Below are positions 8,368-16,114 of a stretch of DNA of 46,946 bases, in pieces. How positions within the stretch are numbered: the first letter of the stretch is position 1; every line of letters starts with the position of its first letter. The stretch spans positions 1-46,946 of the forward strand of contig DATKNH010000041.1 in NCBI GenBank assembly GCA_035541455.1. Reading direction: 5' to 3'. Below the pieces are notes generated by a model. It did no database searches. It saw only the letters and a list, made by a program, of their open reading frames with translations, and was not told the DNA's origin. Source of the stretch: Syntrophorhabdales bacterium (GTDB lineage: Bacteria; Desulfobacterota; Syntrophorhabdia; Syntrophorhabdales; WCHB1-27). The position numbers and the translations under genes were made by a program.

Positions 8368-9159
8368 TCAGCCACTTTCAGCACCCCTTTTGGTACCGTC
8401 GGCAAGTTCCTTAAAACGGTCCCCTATCCCCAAAAGATGTGTTTCCAGCACCACCAGTGCCTTCTTTCGGTTGTGCTTCAGCAGGGCGTCGATAATTTGT
8501 TCGTGAGCATTGATGGTTCTTGATGTCAGTTCCGGGTCTGCGTCGAGAATACTGCGGAAATGGGCGACCACTGTCATGATTGATTCGACGAGAATGATGA
8601 ACAGATGATTCTTTGAGGCCCTCGCAAGCAGCTTATGGAATTGCGTGTTCTCCTCGTACGCCTGCGTGCCGCTGTCCATTCTTGCTCTGGCCTGTGAGAC
8701 GTTCTCCCTGAGGGCTTCTATATCCGCTTGATCCGGTTTATTTTCCATGAGGCTTTCCAGCACCATTTTTTCGATTGCGAGGCGGGCAAGGGTCAGTTCA
8801 TCAATCGTAATACGTCCCATCTGGAATGCGTCGAGAAAGGAATTACTGATCGTGTTCAAAATGGTGTCCACGACAACAGGTCCGCCGACGCCACCTTTCT
8901 GCATACGGATAAAACCTGAAAGTTCAAGCAGCCGCAGCGCTTCGCGGATTGTCTGGCGGCCCACCTTGAAGCGGCTTGCCAGATCGGTCTCCGACGGCAG
9001 CCTGTCGCCTGGTTTCAGAACGCCTTTGAATATGAGGCGCTTGATTTCGCCGGAGACCTCGTCGAAAGCCCTTTTCTGCTTGATAGGCTGGAAGACGTTT
9101 GCTGCCTGTCCTGCTTCCTGCAGGCCTGCCATCCGGCCTGCTTCGCGCTCATGGTTCAC
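8368..9159 (-). CDS. GntR-family regulator, FadR/FCD subfamily
   Basis: A 263-residue transcription factor. The winged helix spans about residues 30-100, with recognition region RLPSETDLASRFKVGRQTIR. The C-terminal FCD ligand domain (about 110-245) has the helical layout and His residues (FHKLLARAS, HEQIIDALL, ETHLLGI) that usually bind a metal and a carboxylate effector. The start is GTG at 9159, 5 bases after AGGAGG; an ATG nine codons later is possible. It lies between the AprA-like 2/ferredoxin pair and the TAXI/TRAP genes, all on one strand. It probably controls that uptake operon in response to the transported acid. Confidence 0.9.
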   Translation of the reverse strand: MNHEREAGRMAGLQEAGQAANVFQPIKQKRAFDEVSGEIKRLIFKGVLKPGDRLPSETDLASRFKVGRQTIREALRLLELSGFIRMQKGGVGGPVVVDTILNTISNSFLDAFQMGRITIDELTLARLAIEKMVLESLMENKPDQADIEALRENVSQARARMDSGTQAYEENTQFHKLLARASKNHLFIILVESIMTVVAHFRSILDADPELTSRTINAHEQIIDALLKHNRKKALVVLETHLLGIGDRFKELADGTKRGAESG

Positions 9160-9168
9160 CCGCGCCTC

Positions 9169-9375
9169 CTACACGTAGAGCATCTCAGGTCCGAACTTGA
9201 TTGTTATCGCTTTAACCGGGCAATCGAGCCGGCAGGAGCCGCAGTGCCAGCACTCATCCGGATACTTGACAATCGGCGTCTTCGTTTTCTTGTTGAACAG
9301 GATGACATCCAGAGGGCAGTGTAAATCACACGTGCCACAGCCTTTGCACTTTTTTAGATCAATCACAGGTGGCAT
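9169..9375 (-). CDS. Two-[4Fe-4S] ferredoxin, AprB-like (partner of AprA-like 2)
   Basis: A 68-residue ferredoxin starting at MPPVIDLKKC (ATG at 9375, behind AGGAGGG). Cluster motifs are CKGCGTCDLHCP (about residues 10-21) and CWHCGSCRLDCP (about 42-53). It is very similar to the ferredoxin at 2147-2383 and lies downstream of the second AprA-like flavoprotein in the same order. It ends nine bases before the GntR gene. The AprB C-terminal tail is absent. Probable role: electron carrier for the AprA-like 2 flavoprotein. Confidence 0.87.
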   Translation of the reverse strand: MPPVIDLKKCKGCGTCDLHCPLDVILFNKKTKTPIVKYPDECWHCGSCRLDCPVKAITIKFGPEMLYV

Positions 9376-9410
9376 ATTCCCTCCTAAGCGCAATTCATCT
9401 TCAAGCCCGA

Positions 9411-9538
9411 TGTCAATTCGTCTTCAGGCGTATACCTTCGTTGCCCTTCGGCCTGTTCTGCATCGACGTACCACCAGGTACGCCTTCGCAGCCCACACCT
9501 CGGAGCGCCTCGGTCTCCATCCTGAATACGAATTGACA
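9411..9538. repeat. 128-base inverted-repeat-bounded intergenic element (family B, copy 1)
   Basis: TGTCAATTCGTCTTCAGG (9411-9428) and the inverted CCTGAATACGAATTGACA (9521-9538) match at 17 of 18 positions. The interior has TACCTTCGTTG and GACGTACCACCAGGTACGCC, both nearly repeated in the element at 34637-34846. From about 9540 to 9640 a further partial copy (CATCTTGAAGCCAAATCGGC) follows. The whole gap 9376-9668 holds this material and no supported gene. Confidence 0.75.
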
Positions 9539-9668
9539 TAGCCATGCAAAATTCCTTAATTCTTCTTACTTCGCTGGCAGGAGCGCCTCGGCCCCATCTT
9601 GAAGCCAAATCGGCACATCGAACAGCTTTCCGAGCGAAGCTCGCTCCGATCGCGTCAAAAAAAGTTCC

Positions 9669-11363
9669 TCATTTTCCCGGCATAGTGTCATAGTCAAGCT
9701 TCTTGAGCCAGGTCTTTATCTCATTGCCGCTTTTCTGCACAATGATCTGGCCGTCGAACGCAGGATTGGTTTCAGGATAATCGGTCCGGTGATGGTACAC
9801 GTTGAATCTCGTCTCCTTGCGGGCGAGAGAAGCATGACACATCATCTTGCCGACCTGCAGGATCTGGTATCCTTCCGAGATACGCATCAATTCGTGGTAA
9901 CCCTGCGCGCGTATCTCGCCGTAATGTTTTTCCAGTTGCTCCAGTTTATCGAGCGCTACCTTCAGCGTATGCTCGTTTCTTGCCGGACCTGCATACAGCC
10001 AGAGCATCTTGCGCATGGCGTCCTCAAACTTCCGATGCGAAAGGGCGCCGGAGCCGCATAGCGGCGCAAATGTCCTCTGCTTCAACTCTTTGATCTGGGA
10101 CATATCTAAAGGTTTACTCTTCAGCTCGCGGGAATATTCGGCAGCTACTTTGCCGGAGAGATAACCGCCGGTGGTGCAGATATGCGTGCACCGCATCTGG
10201 TCGGCACAGTCTCCGGCCGCGAACAACCCCGGAAGCGTTGACTTGGTTTCTTCGTCTATCATGATGCCGCTTGAGCAGATTTCTGAAGGCCCGCCCTGCA
10301 TGCCTTCAGACGCCATGAGCTCCAGCATGTCTTTTCTCAGGTTTATTCCTTTCTGTTCTATAAAATCGGGCAGTGTATCCTTGTCGTATCCGAGGGTTTT
10401 GTACAAATGCGTCATATCCTTATCCGGCAGGTGGCGGCAGTCGACATATATCGGCCCTCTTCCTTCTGAAATCTCCTTCATTACGCCTTCGACCAGCTTC
10501 GATCGTGGAGCCCTGTTCCCCAGCGCGTGGTACCTGAGCATGAACTCCTCGCCTGTAGCATTAACGATCTTGCCTCCCATGCCTGTCAAGGCGTTGAGGC
10601 CGGCTGCGCTGAAACCTCTTGGGACCAGCGTTATTCTGACTATTTCCATATTGGCGAGTTGGGCGCCTGCTTCAAAGGCCATCATCTGGGCAGCACCGGT
10701 ATTCGCCGGGCATTGCCATGTGTTGAAAGGCATCCCTGTGGGGTTTTCGAATATCCGGTTTGTGTTCCCGGTAGCAAGAATGATCGATTTGGCCTTGATG
10801 ATGTAGAAGGTGCCTGTTCTGATATTGAAGCCGACTGCGCCGACCACTTGATCTTCGCTGGTGAGAAGCCCTGCGATAGCGCATTTCTCCAGCGTCCTGC
10901 AACCGAGGCGTCTCGCCTCTCTGGCGAGCAGGGGTTTCAGATGCTTGCCGTTGAAATTGATCATGTAGGGGCCCGGCAGGCCGAAGGAGGTCGTTCTGTA
11001 GTACGTGCCGTCCTGCTGTTTGAGTGTGCAGCCTATGCGGTCCATGCGCTCGACGGCTGCATCCAGTTCCCGGCAGAAGACGGCGTTCTGTACGCTCAAG
11101 TTGACCGCTCCGCGCGCCACTCTGCCCGCCCATTCCAGATACGCTTCCCTGGTGTCCCAGGAATCGGTCCCCAGATACGCCATGAAGTGGTCCACTCCGC
11201 CTGCTATGGCTCCACAGCGGTTTATGGAACTCTTGTCGGCAATGAGAACCCTCGCTCCCTTCTCGGCAGCACCTATCGCGGCATTGTTGCCAGCGAGTCC
11301 TCCGCCGACCACGAGCACATCGGTCCCGATGACCTCACCAAAATATTCAATTGTCTTTGCCAT
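9669..11363 (-). CDS. AprA/fumarate reductase-family flavoprotein (AprA-like 2)
   Basis: A 564-residue FAD-dependent oxidoreductase, paralogous to the gene at 316-1977. FAD motif VVGGGLAGNNAAI is at about residues 18-30, GRGPIYVD at about 301-308 and AAGDCADQM at about 382-390. Here the region corresponding to AprA's HKFSSG reads HICTTG (His 394), so a His is kept, unlike in paralogue 1. It is about 100 residues shorter than canonical AprA. A ferredoxin gene follows about 290 bases downstream after a repeat element, then GntR and a TRAP uptake system. Possible roles: reduction of an organic substrate or an electron-transfer flavoprotein. True APS reductase activity is not supported. The ATG has a GGGGGG ribosome site. 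Confidence 0.82.
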   Translation of the reverse strand: MAKTIEYFGEVIGTDVLVVGGGLAGNNAAIGAAEKGARVLIADKSSINRCGAIAGGVDHFMAYLGTDSWDTREAYLEWAGRVARGAVNLSVQNAVFCRELDAAVERMDRIGCTLKQQDGTYYRTTSFGLPGPYMINFNGKHLKPLLAREARRLGCRTLEKCAIAGLLTSEDQVVGAVGFNIRTGTFYIIKAKSIILATGNTNRIFENPTGMPFNTWQCPANTGAAQMMAFEAGAQLANMEIVRITLVPRGFSAAGLNALTGMGGKIVNATGEEFMLRYHALGNRAPRSKLVEGVMKEISEGRGPIYVDCRHLPDKDMTHLYKTLGYDKDTLPDFIEQKGINLRKDMLELMASEGMQGGPSEICSSGIMIDEETKSTLPGLFAAGDCADQMRCTHICTTGGYLSGKVAAEYSRELKSKPLDMSQIKELKQRTFAPLCGSGALSHRKFEDAMRKMLWLYAGPARNEHTLKVALDKLEQLEKHYGEIRAQGYHELMRISEGYQILQVGKMMCHASLARKETRFNVYHHRTDYPETNPAFDGQIIVQKSGNEIKTWLKKLDYDTMPGK

Positions 11364-11493
11364 TAATTCCCCCCAGAAAGCTCCGTACTACGCCCGTAGC
11401 CCGACGGACGGTGCTAATGTCAGACAATCATACTACATACTGGACCGGCAGAAGAAGTCAAGAAAAAAAGCTGTTATCTCGGGGTTGGAAAAG

Positions 11494-11763
11494 CTACTTT
11501 ACACGCGATACTTTCAGGGTCAGGAGATTGTAACTATCCGGGCAATTGAAGAGAGTCTCATCAGTGCCCCACGGATAGGACCCTTGGAACTGCATCACGT
11601 TAAGGGTGGGAAAGAGCGCATGATAAAGCCAGCCGCACATACCGGCCGTATCCCAGCAGTTGACATCAAACGTATCGCCGACTTTGTGTCCCGCATTGCA
11701 GGTGCCCTTCAGTCCCACCACTTCGGCCCTTAGTTTGATTCCTAATCCCGGGTCTTTAGCCAT
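11494..11763 (-). CDS. TIGR04076 family protein (function unknown)
   Basis: An 89-residue soluble protein recognised as TIGR04076-like from its pattern: a charged N-terminal strand (LRAEVVGLKGTCNAGHKVGD), the TFDVNCWDTAGMCGWLYHALFP core, and CPDSYN near the C-terminus. Four Cys residues (about 22, 36, 43, 74) could bind metal or be redox active, but nothing is established. It lies 71 bases after dsrP and may be the last gene of the dsr transcript. The 130-base gap before AprA-like 2 holds TTGACT and TATGAT boxes with poor spacing, plus a small CTACG/CGTAG hairpin. Confidence 0.75.
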   Translation of the reverse strand: MAKDPGLGIKLRAEVVGLKGTCNAGHKVGDTFDVNCWDTAGMCGWLYHALFPTLNVMQFQGSYPWGTDETLFNCPDSYNLLTLKVSRVK

Positions 11764-11834
11764 CGCTTCCTCCTTATTTTCAGATTCTGTCTTCCGCTTC
11801 CCGCGTCCGAGCGCGGAGCGCGGTCGTCCATCAT

Positions 11835-12986
11835 CTATTTTTCGCTCCGCACTCCCACAACGACCTTATACAGCACACTGATGACGAGGAAGCCGCATGC
11901 CCAGATGCCGGCAGTGATCAATGTCTCGGGTAGTGTGGGCACATAGGTCGTGATCTCGCCCAGAGGAGAAGGAATAAATCCAGGTACTATCAGACCGAGA
12001 CCCTTGTCAATCCATATGGCCACAAAGGCGGCGAGACATGAGACAAAGAGTATGGGCTCTCTCTTTCTCGTCGCAGGGTTGAGAAGCAGGATAAATGCTA
12101 TACCGATCAGCGTCAGTGAACTCCATGTCCACGGCACCAGGCTGGAGTGGCCGGACAAGCCGAAGAGCAGATACTCGAAATGCTCTTTATGCTCCGGCAC
12201 GCTGCTGTAGAAGACGGTAAACAGCTCAACCAACAGGAAGAAGATTGTGATCGCGAGAGCATAGGTAGCGATCTGTGCCACTTTCTGGACGGCTTCCTTT
12301 CCGGCGTCAAGACCGGAAAATCTTTTAAGGATCAGGCTGATCATGATGAGAAGTGCAGGCCCTGATGCGAACGCTGAGGCGAGGAAACGGGGCGCAAGAA
12401 GGGCGGTCAGCCAGAATGGCCGTGCTCCGAGACCCGAGTAGATGAACGCGGTGACCGTGTGAATACTTATTGCCCAGGGGATAGAGACATACACCAGGGG
12501 CTTGGCCCATCGAACAGGTGGTTCCCCTTTGTGTTCTGCGTCCAGTGATGCCCAGCCGATCAGCAGATTAAGGAACAGGTATCCATTAAGCACGATCATG
12601 TCCCAGAAAAGGAGAGATCTTGGCGAAGGATAGAGGAGTACATTCAACACACGGGCAGGCTGGCCCAGGTCCACAAAGATAAAGAGGACTGACATTATCA
12701 CAGCGCCCACGGCGAGGAATTCGCCAAGCACAGTCATCTTTCCGAATTCCCTGGTGTGATGGAGATAGTAAGGCAGTACGACCATCACCGCTGACGCAGC
12801 AACACCCACGAAGAAGGTGAAGTTGGCGATGTAGAGACCCCACGAGACGTTCCTGCTGAGGCCTGTCACTGAAAGCCCGAGGTTCCATTGGTGGAGATAT
12901 GAGAGAAAACCGACTCCGATGACCACAAGGAGGAATGCCAACCAACTCCAGTAACTGCGGCTTCCAGAAAACGCCTTCTCAATCAT
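11835..12986 (-). CDS. dsrP: DsrP, NrfD/PsrC-type membrane quinone-interacting subunit
   Basis: A 383-residue integral membrane protein with about ten predicted helices, of the NrfD/PsrC family. In the DsrMKJOP complex DsrP interacts with menaquinol and pairs with the periplasmic iron-sulfur subunit DsrO. Typical segments are WGLYIANFTFFVGVAASAVM (about 50-69) and LIGWASLDAEHKGEPPVRWA (about 142-161). It follows dsrO after 48 bases that contain CTTAAACCTTAAACG-type simple repeats. Start ATG with GGAGT nine bases upstream. Length is normal for the family. Confidence 0.92.
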   Translation of the reverse strand: MIEKAFSGSRSYWSWLAFLLVVIGVGFLSYLHQWNLGLSVTGLSRNVSWGLYIANFTFFVGVAASAVMVVLPYYLHHTREFGKMTVLGEFLAVGAVIMSVLFIFVDLGQPARVLNVLLYPSPRSLLFWDMIVLNGYLFLNLLIGWASLDAEHKGEPPVRWAKPLVYVSIPWAISIHTVTAFIYSGLGARPFWLTALLAPRFLASAFASGPALLIMISLILKRFSGLDAGKEAVQKVAQIATYALAITIFFLLVELFTVFYSSVPEHKEHFEYLLFGLSGHSSLVPWTWSSLTLIGIAFILLLNPATRKREPILFVSCLAAFVAIWIDKGLGLIVPGFIPSPLGEITTYVPTLPETLITAGIWACGFLVISVLYKVVVGVRSEK

Positions 12987-13034
12987 ACAAACAGACTCCA
13001 GACCTCAGACATCAAACCTTAAACCTTAAACGCC

Positions 13035-13796
13035 TTACATAAGATAGTAAACATTGGGTCCTGTACCCAGGGAAGGTTTCCTCTGGAGCACGAATCGTCC
13101 TTCGAGGAGTCTCCTGATCTCTGCTGCAGGATTGTTAAGATCACCGAAGTGAAGGCCTTTGTCCTTACACGCCTCGACGCACGCCGGTATCTGTCCCTTG
13201 GCAAGCCTTTCCTCGCAGAAATTGCACTTCTCCACCACTCCTCTGGTCCTCGTGGGAAAAGACTCGTTTATTGCCTGAATCGCGGGACGCGGATCCGACC
13301 AGTTGAAGCTGCGCGCACCATAGGGGCAGGCTGCCATGCAGTACCGGCACCCGATACACCGGTGGTAGTCCATCATGACAATCCCATCCTCTTCCCTCTT
13401 GAAGGTGGCCTTCGTCGGGCAAACAGACACGCAGGGAGGGTTATCGCAGTGGTTGCAGAGAACGAGCACGGGTCTGCGCTTGATATCGTCCCTGGTAAAC
13501 GGCCGCACCTGTTCCTGGAAGACTTCCGCAAACGGCGCATTCCATATCCATTTGATCTCCCGCTTTGGATCCTGGAATGAGGGCACGTTGTGAATGCGGT
13601 GGCACGCCGCGATACACTCAGCCCGGTCTTTATCATCCACGGATGCATGAAGATCCACAAGCATTGCCCATCTCTTCTTTGCGGATGCAGCCGAGGGCGC
13701 AGTCGGAGCAGAGAGCAGGGCGTATGCAGGCCTAAGCGTGAACCCGGCAATCACCAGCCCCCCGATTCTTAAAAAGCTTCTCCTGTTGAGGCTCAC
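13035..13796 (-). CDS. dsrO: DsrO, periplasmic ferredoxin-like subunit
   Basis: A 253-residue iron-sulfur protein of the DsrMKJOP complex. The N-terminus has a twin-arginine signal (NRRSFLR at 4-10, then a hydrophobic stretch), so it is exported folded. Cys clusters include CNHCDNPPCVSVCP (about 113-126), CIGCRYCMAACP (about 147-158) and CNFCEERLAKGQIPACVEAC (about 191-210), the pattern of HybA/DsrO-type ferredoxins. It should pass electrons between DsrJ haems and DsrP. The GTG start (13796, behind AAGGAGG) overlaps the dsrJ stop (GTGA). Confidence 0.92.
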   Translation of the reverse strand: MSLNRRSFLRIGGLVIAGFTLRPAYALLSAPTAPSAASAKKRWAMLVDLHASVDDKDRAECIAACHRIHNVPSFQDPKREIKWIWNAPFAEVFQEQVRPFTRDDIKRRPVLVLCNHCDNPPCVSVCPTKATFKREEDGIVMMDYHRCIGCRYCMAACPYGARSFNWSDPRPAIQAINESFPTRTRGVVEKCNFCEERLAKGQIPACVEACKDKGLHFGDLNNPAAEIRRLLEGRFVLQRKPSLGTGPNVYYLM

Positions 13797-14185
13797 TTGC
13801 GCGCCTCCTTAGGGAAGTTGTGACAGTCCCAGCAATAGGGCTGAACGTTCATGTAGTCGTGGCAACGGTCGCAGAACTTCGCCTTGTTGGAATGGCACTG
13901 GGTTAGACACGTATTTGTGAGGCTCATCGCGTATTCTTTTCCGGCCGAGGATACGTATGTTCTTCTGCCGTCCCTTACAACCGTTTCTTTCCAGGCATTC
14001 AACAGATCCACGTGGCTGGTGCGCATGTACTGAGTCGATTCCACGCACTCTTTCTGACCGCCGGGCGGCAACTCCAGTTTCGGCGCTCCCTCTGCGTTCC
14101 TGTTAAGCCAACCATACCAGATCGGCAGAGTGCCCACTCAGAGGAAGATTAGAATGATTCCAAATACCAGTTTCTTGTTATACAT
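13793..14185 (-). CDS. dsrJ: DsrJ, periplasmic triheme cytochrome c, with an in-frame TGA at codon 16
   Basis: Read from ATG 14185 the product would be 130 residues, starting MYNKKLVFGIILIFL, then a TGA stop (14138-14140), then VGTLPIWYGW and the rest of DsrJ. The upstream segment is clearly the missing membrane anchor, as DsrJ normally starts MYN plus one helix. Downstream are three c-haem sites: CLTQCH (CX3CH), CDRCH and CWDCH. The ECVES cysteine of DsrJ, a haem ligand in studied homologues, is also present. Homologues as I recall them have Gly at the TGA position, so a GGA to TGA change is the simplest explanation. Alternatives are a sequencing error, or reinitiation at the GTG right after the stop, which would lose the anchor. 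The ATG lacks a strong ribosome site. The gene overlaps dsrO. Confidence 0.85.
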
Positions 14186-14200
14186 CAGACGTTAAAGTCC

Positions 14201-14335
14201 GAATCTCTAATGTCGAAATCCTAAATAGTTTCAAATATCGAATATTCAAAACATAAGACGTAGACCAACAATGGCGCTGTTTTGAACCTTTGACTTCGAC
14301 ATCGTTTAGGATTTCGATATTAGGATTTAGAATTT
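14201..14335. repeat. AT-rich inverted-repeat element, copy 4 (dsrK-dsrJ gap)
   Basis: The left side has GAATCTCTAATGTCGAAATC and CTAAATAGTTTC. The right side has CATCGTTTAGGATTTCGATA then TTAGGATTTAGAATT. It fills the gap between the dsrK stop and the dsrJ start and has the same CCTAAA/TTTAGG core as copies 1 and 2. Confidence 0.75.
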
Positions 14336-15972
14336 TACTCCCTCCCTTGCTCATGACTCTCTGGTGCCGGTTGGTCCGTCTGTGCCAGCGGCTCGCCTCT
14401 CAAGTCGTTCGTGCGGGTTTCGCCTTTCATCACCAGTGCGTTGCCGACAAGTTCATGCACCCCGCATACTTCCACACCTGGCACCCAGTATTCGAAGAGT
14501 GGCGGAAGCGAAGCCTTATCAATAGCGCAGAGACATGCGACCATATTTACGCCATGCCGTTCCTTGACGTGCTTCACGGCGTTGGCTCGTGGAAAGCCTC
14601 CCCTCAGTCTCATCTCCATGTTTTCATCGGCTCCGAGCCCTGCACCGCTCCCGCAGCAGAAAGTCTTTTCCTTGATGGTATTTTCGGGCATGTCGTAGAA
14701 GTGGTTGCAGACGTTCTGCAGAATGTACCTCGGCTCAACATAGAGCCCTATGGCACGCGCCGGGTTGCAGGAGTCATGGAAGGTTACCCTCCAGCGGTCA
14801 TTGCGTGAGGGATCGAGTTTCAGCTTCTTATTCTTTATGAGGTCAGACGTGAATTCAGTGATGTGCACCATCTTGGTCGAGCGGGCGTGCTCGAACCTTG
14901 TGCCCGTGATGGGCGAGACCGGCTCTTCAAGAAAATTTGCAGGGCCATTGAACGTGTCCATATACTGATGGATGACGCGCCACATGTGGCCACATTCCCC
15001 GCCCAGGATCCACTTGACGCCAAGCCTGCGTGCCTCCGCGTAAATTTTGTGGTTGAGGCGTTTGGCTAATTCCGACGAATGAAAGAGACCAAAGTTACCA
15101 CCCTCCGAAGCATAGGTGCTCCATGTGTAATCGAGCCCGATCTCGTGGAAGAGCATCAGGTATCCGAGGAAGGTATGCCAGTGGGGGCTTGCGAAATAAT
15201 CGGCAGAGGGCGCGACGAAAAGTATCTCTGCCCCTTTCTTGTTTATAGGCACATCGATCGAAGTACCCGTAAGATCCTTGAGCTCGTCCACGGCAAATTC
15301 GAAGGTCTGTTTGAAGGCATGCGGTGGAATGCCGAGGTGGTTTCCGGTTCTGAAAGAGTTCGAAGCAGGTTCCACGACCCATTGAATGTTGCAGCCGACA
15401 AGGTTGAGAAGCTCCCTGGCGAACATGGTGATCTCGCACGTATCTATACCGTAAGGGCAATAGACGGAACAGCGGCGGCACTCGGAGCACTGGAAGAAAT
15501 AATAGAACCACTCTTTCAGCACGTCTTCTGTCAGATCCCGTGCGCCCGCCAGGCGGCCGAAGATCTTGCCCGCCACGGTAAAATAGCGCCTGTAGACCGA
15601 CCGAAGTAGTTCGGCTCTGAGAACGGGCATGTTCTTCGGATCTCCTGAGCCGAGGAAATAGTGGCACTTATCAGCACAGGCACCGCAGCGGACACAGATG
15701 TCAAGGAAGAGCTTGAACGAACGGTGGCGTTTCAACAGCCGCTCCATGCCCCCCAGAATAATCTCCCTCCAGTTATCCGGAAGCTTCCAGTCAGCGTCTG
15801 ACGGATTCCACTCTCTCTGGTTGGGCAGATCGAGATACTTCTGGTGTTTAAGGGGAGCCGCGTAACTGTAAGTACCTTTCTTGAAAGATGCGGACGCCAG
15901 GAGCCAGTCGCGGTCCGCGGGCTGGTAGTCTATATTGAGCATCTCTTCCGGTTTCAGTTTTTCTTCAGCCAC
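14335..15972 (-). CDS. dsrK: DsrK, HdrD-like catalytic iron-sulfur subunit
   Basis: A 545-residue cytoplasmic subunit of DsrMKJOP, thought to reduce the DsrC trisulfide. It has two ferredoxin-type motifs, CVRCGACADKC (about 93-103) and CSECRRCSVYC (about 162-172), and HdrD-type Cys motifs: GGECGHMW (about 324), HDSCNPAR (about 400) and CCGSGAGLG (about 439-447). I place the start at GTG 15972, which has GAGG about 7 bases upstream. A longer frame to 16032 would translate the adjacent AT-rich repeat (YSTFGF and so on). It lies between dsrM and dsrJ, each separated by a repeat element. Confidence 0.93.
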   Translation of the reverse strand: MAEEKLKPEEMLNIDYQPADRDWLLASASFKKGTYSYAAPLKHQKYLDLPNQREWNPSDADWKLPDNWREIILGGMERLLKRHRSFKLFLDICVRCGACADKCHYFLGSGDPKNMPVLRAELLRSVYRRYFTVAGKIFGRLAGARDLTEDVLKEWFYYFFQCSECRRCSVYCPYGIDTCEITMFARELLNLVGCNIQWVVEPASNSFRTGNHLGIPPHAFKQTFEFAVDELKDLTGTSIDVPINKKGAEILFVAPSADYFASPHWHTFLGYLMLFHEIGLDYTWSTYASEGGNFGLFHSSELAKRLNHKIYAEARRLGVKWILGGECGHMWRVIHQYMDTFNGPANFLEEPVSPITGTRFEHARSTKMVHITEFTSDLIKNKKLKLDPSRNDRWRVTFHDSCNPARAIGLYVEPRYILQNVCNHFYDMPENTIKEKTFCCGSGAGLGADENMEMRLRGGFPRANAVKHVKERHGVNMVACLCAIDKASLPPLFEYWVPGVEVCGVHELVGNALVMKGETRTNDLRGEPLAQTDQPAPESHEQGRE

Positions 15973-15981
15973 ACCGACCTC

Positions 15982-16112
15982 GCTAAATCCGAATGTCGAA
16001 TATCGAAATCCCAAACAAATCCAAATATCCAAATTGGATAAACAAATGTCTGATTGGATGGTTGGGAGGTTTGGTATCGTTTAGAATTTAGGAATTCAGA
16101 CTTAGGATTTGC
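15982..16112. repeat. AT-rich inverted-repeat element, copy 5 (dsrM-dsrK gap)
   Basis: The left side is CTAAATCCGAATGTCGAATA followed by TCGAAATCCCAAACAAATCC. The right side is GGTATCGTTTAGAATTTAGG and CAGACTTAGGATTTG. The inverted arms are more diverged than in copy 1, but the CCxAAACAAAT/TxGTTTAGxATTT core is evident. Confidence 0.75.
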
Positions 16113-16114
16113 TC

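Noticed and set aside
9384-9608. Open frame of 74 codons on the minus strand in the gap after AprA-like 2
   Set aside because: It runs through an inverted-repeat element, has an Arg/Gly/Trp-rich composition unlike its neighbours, and has no recognisable domain.
14138-14140. TGA in dsrJ as a selenocysteine codon
   Set aside because: The position lies in a hydrophobic anchor where homologues have no Cys, and there is no reason for a redox residue there. I saw no convincing SECIS-like hairpin just downstream.
15973-16032. N-terminal extension of dsrK
   Set aside because: The extra 20 codons translate a copy of the AT-rich repeat. The GTG at 15972 has a proper ribosome site and gives the usual DsrK length.
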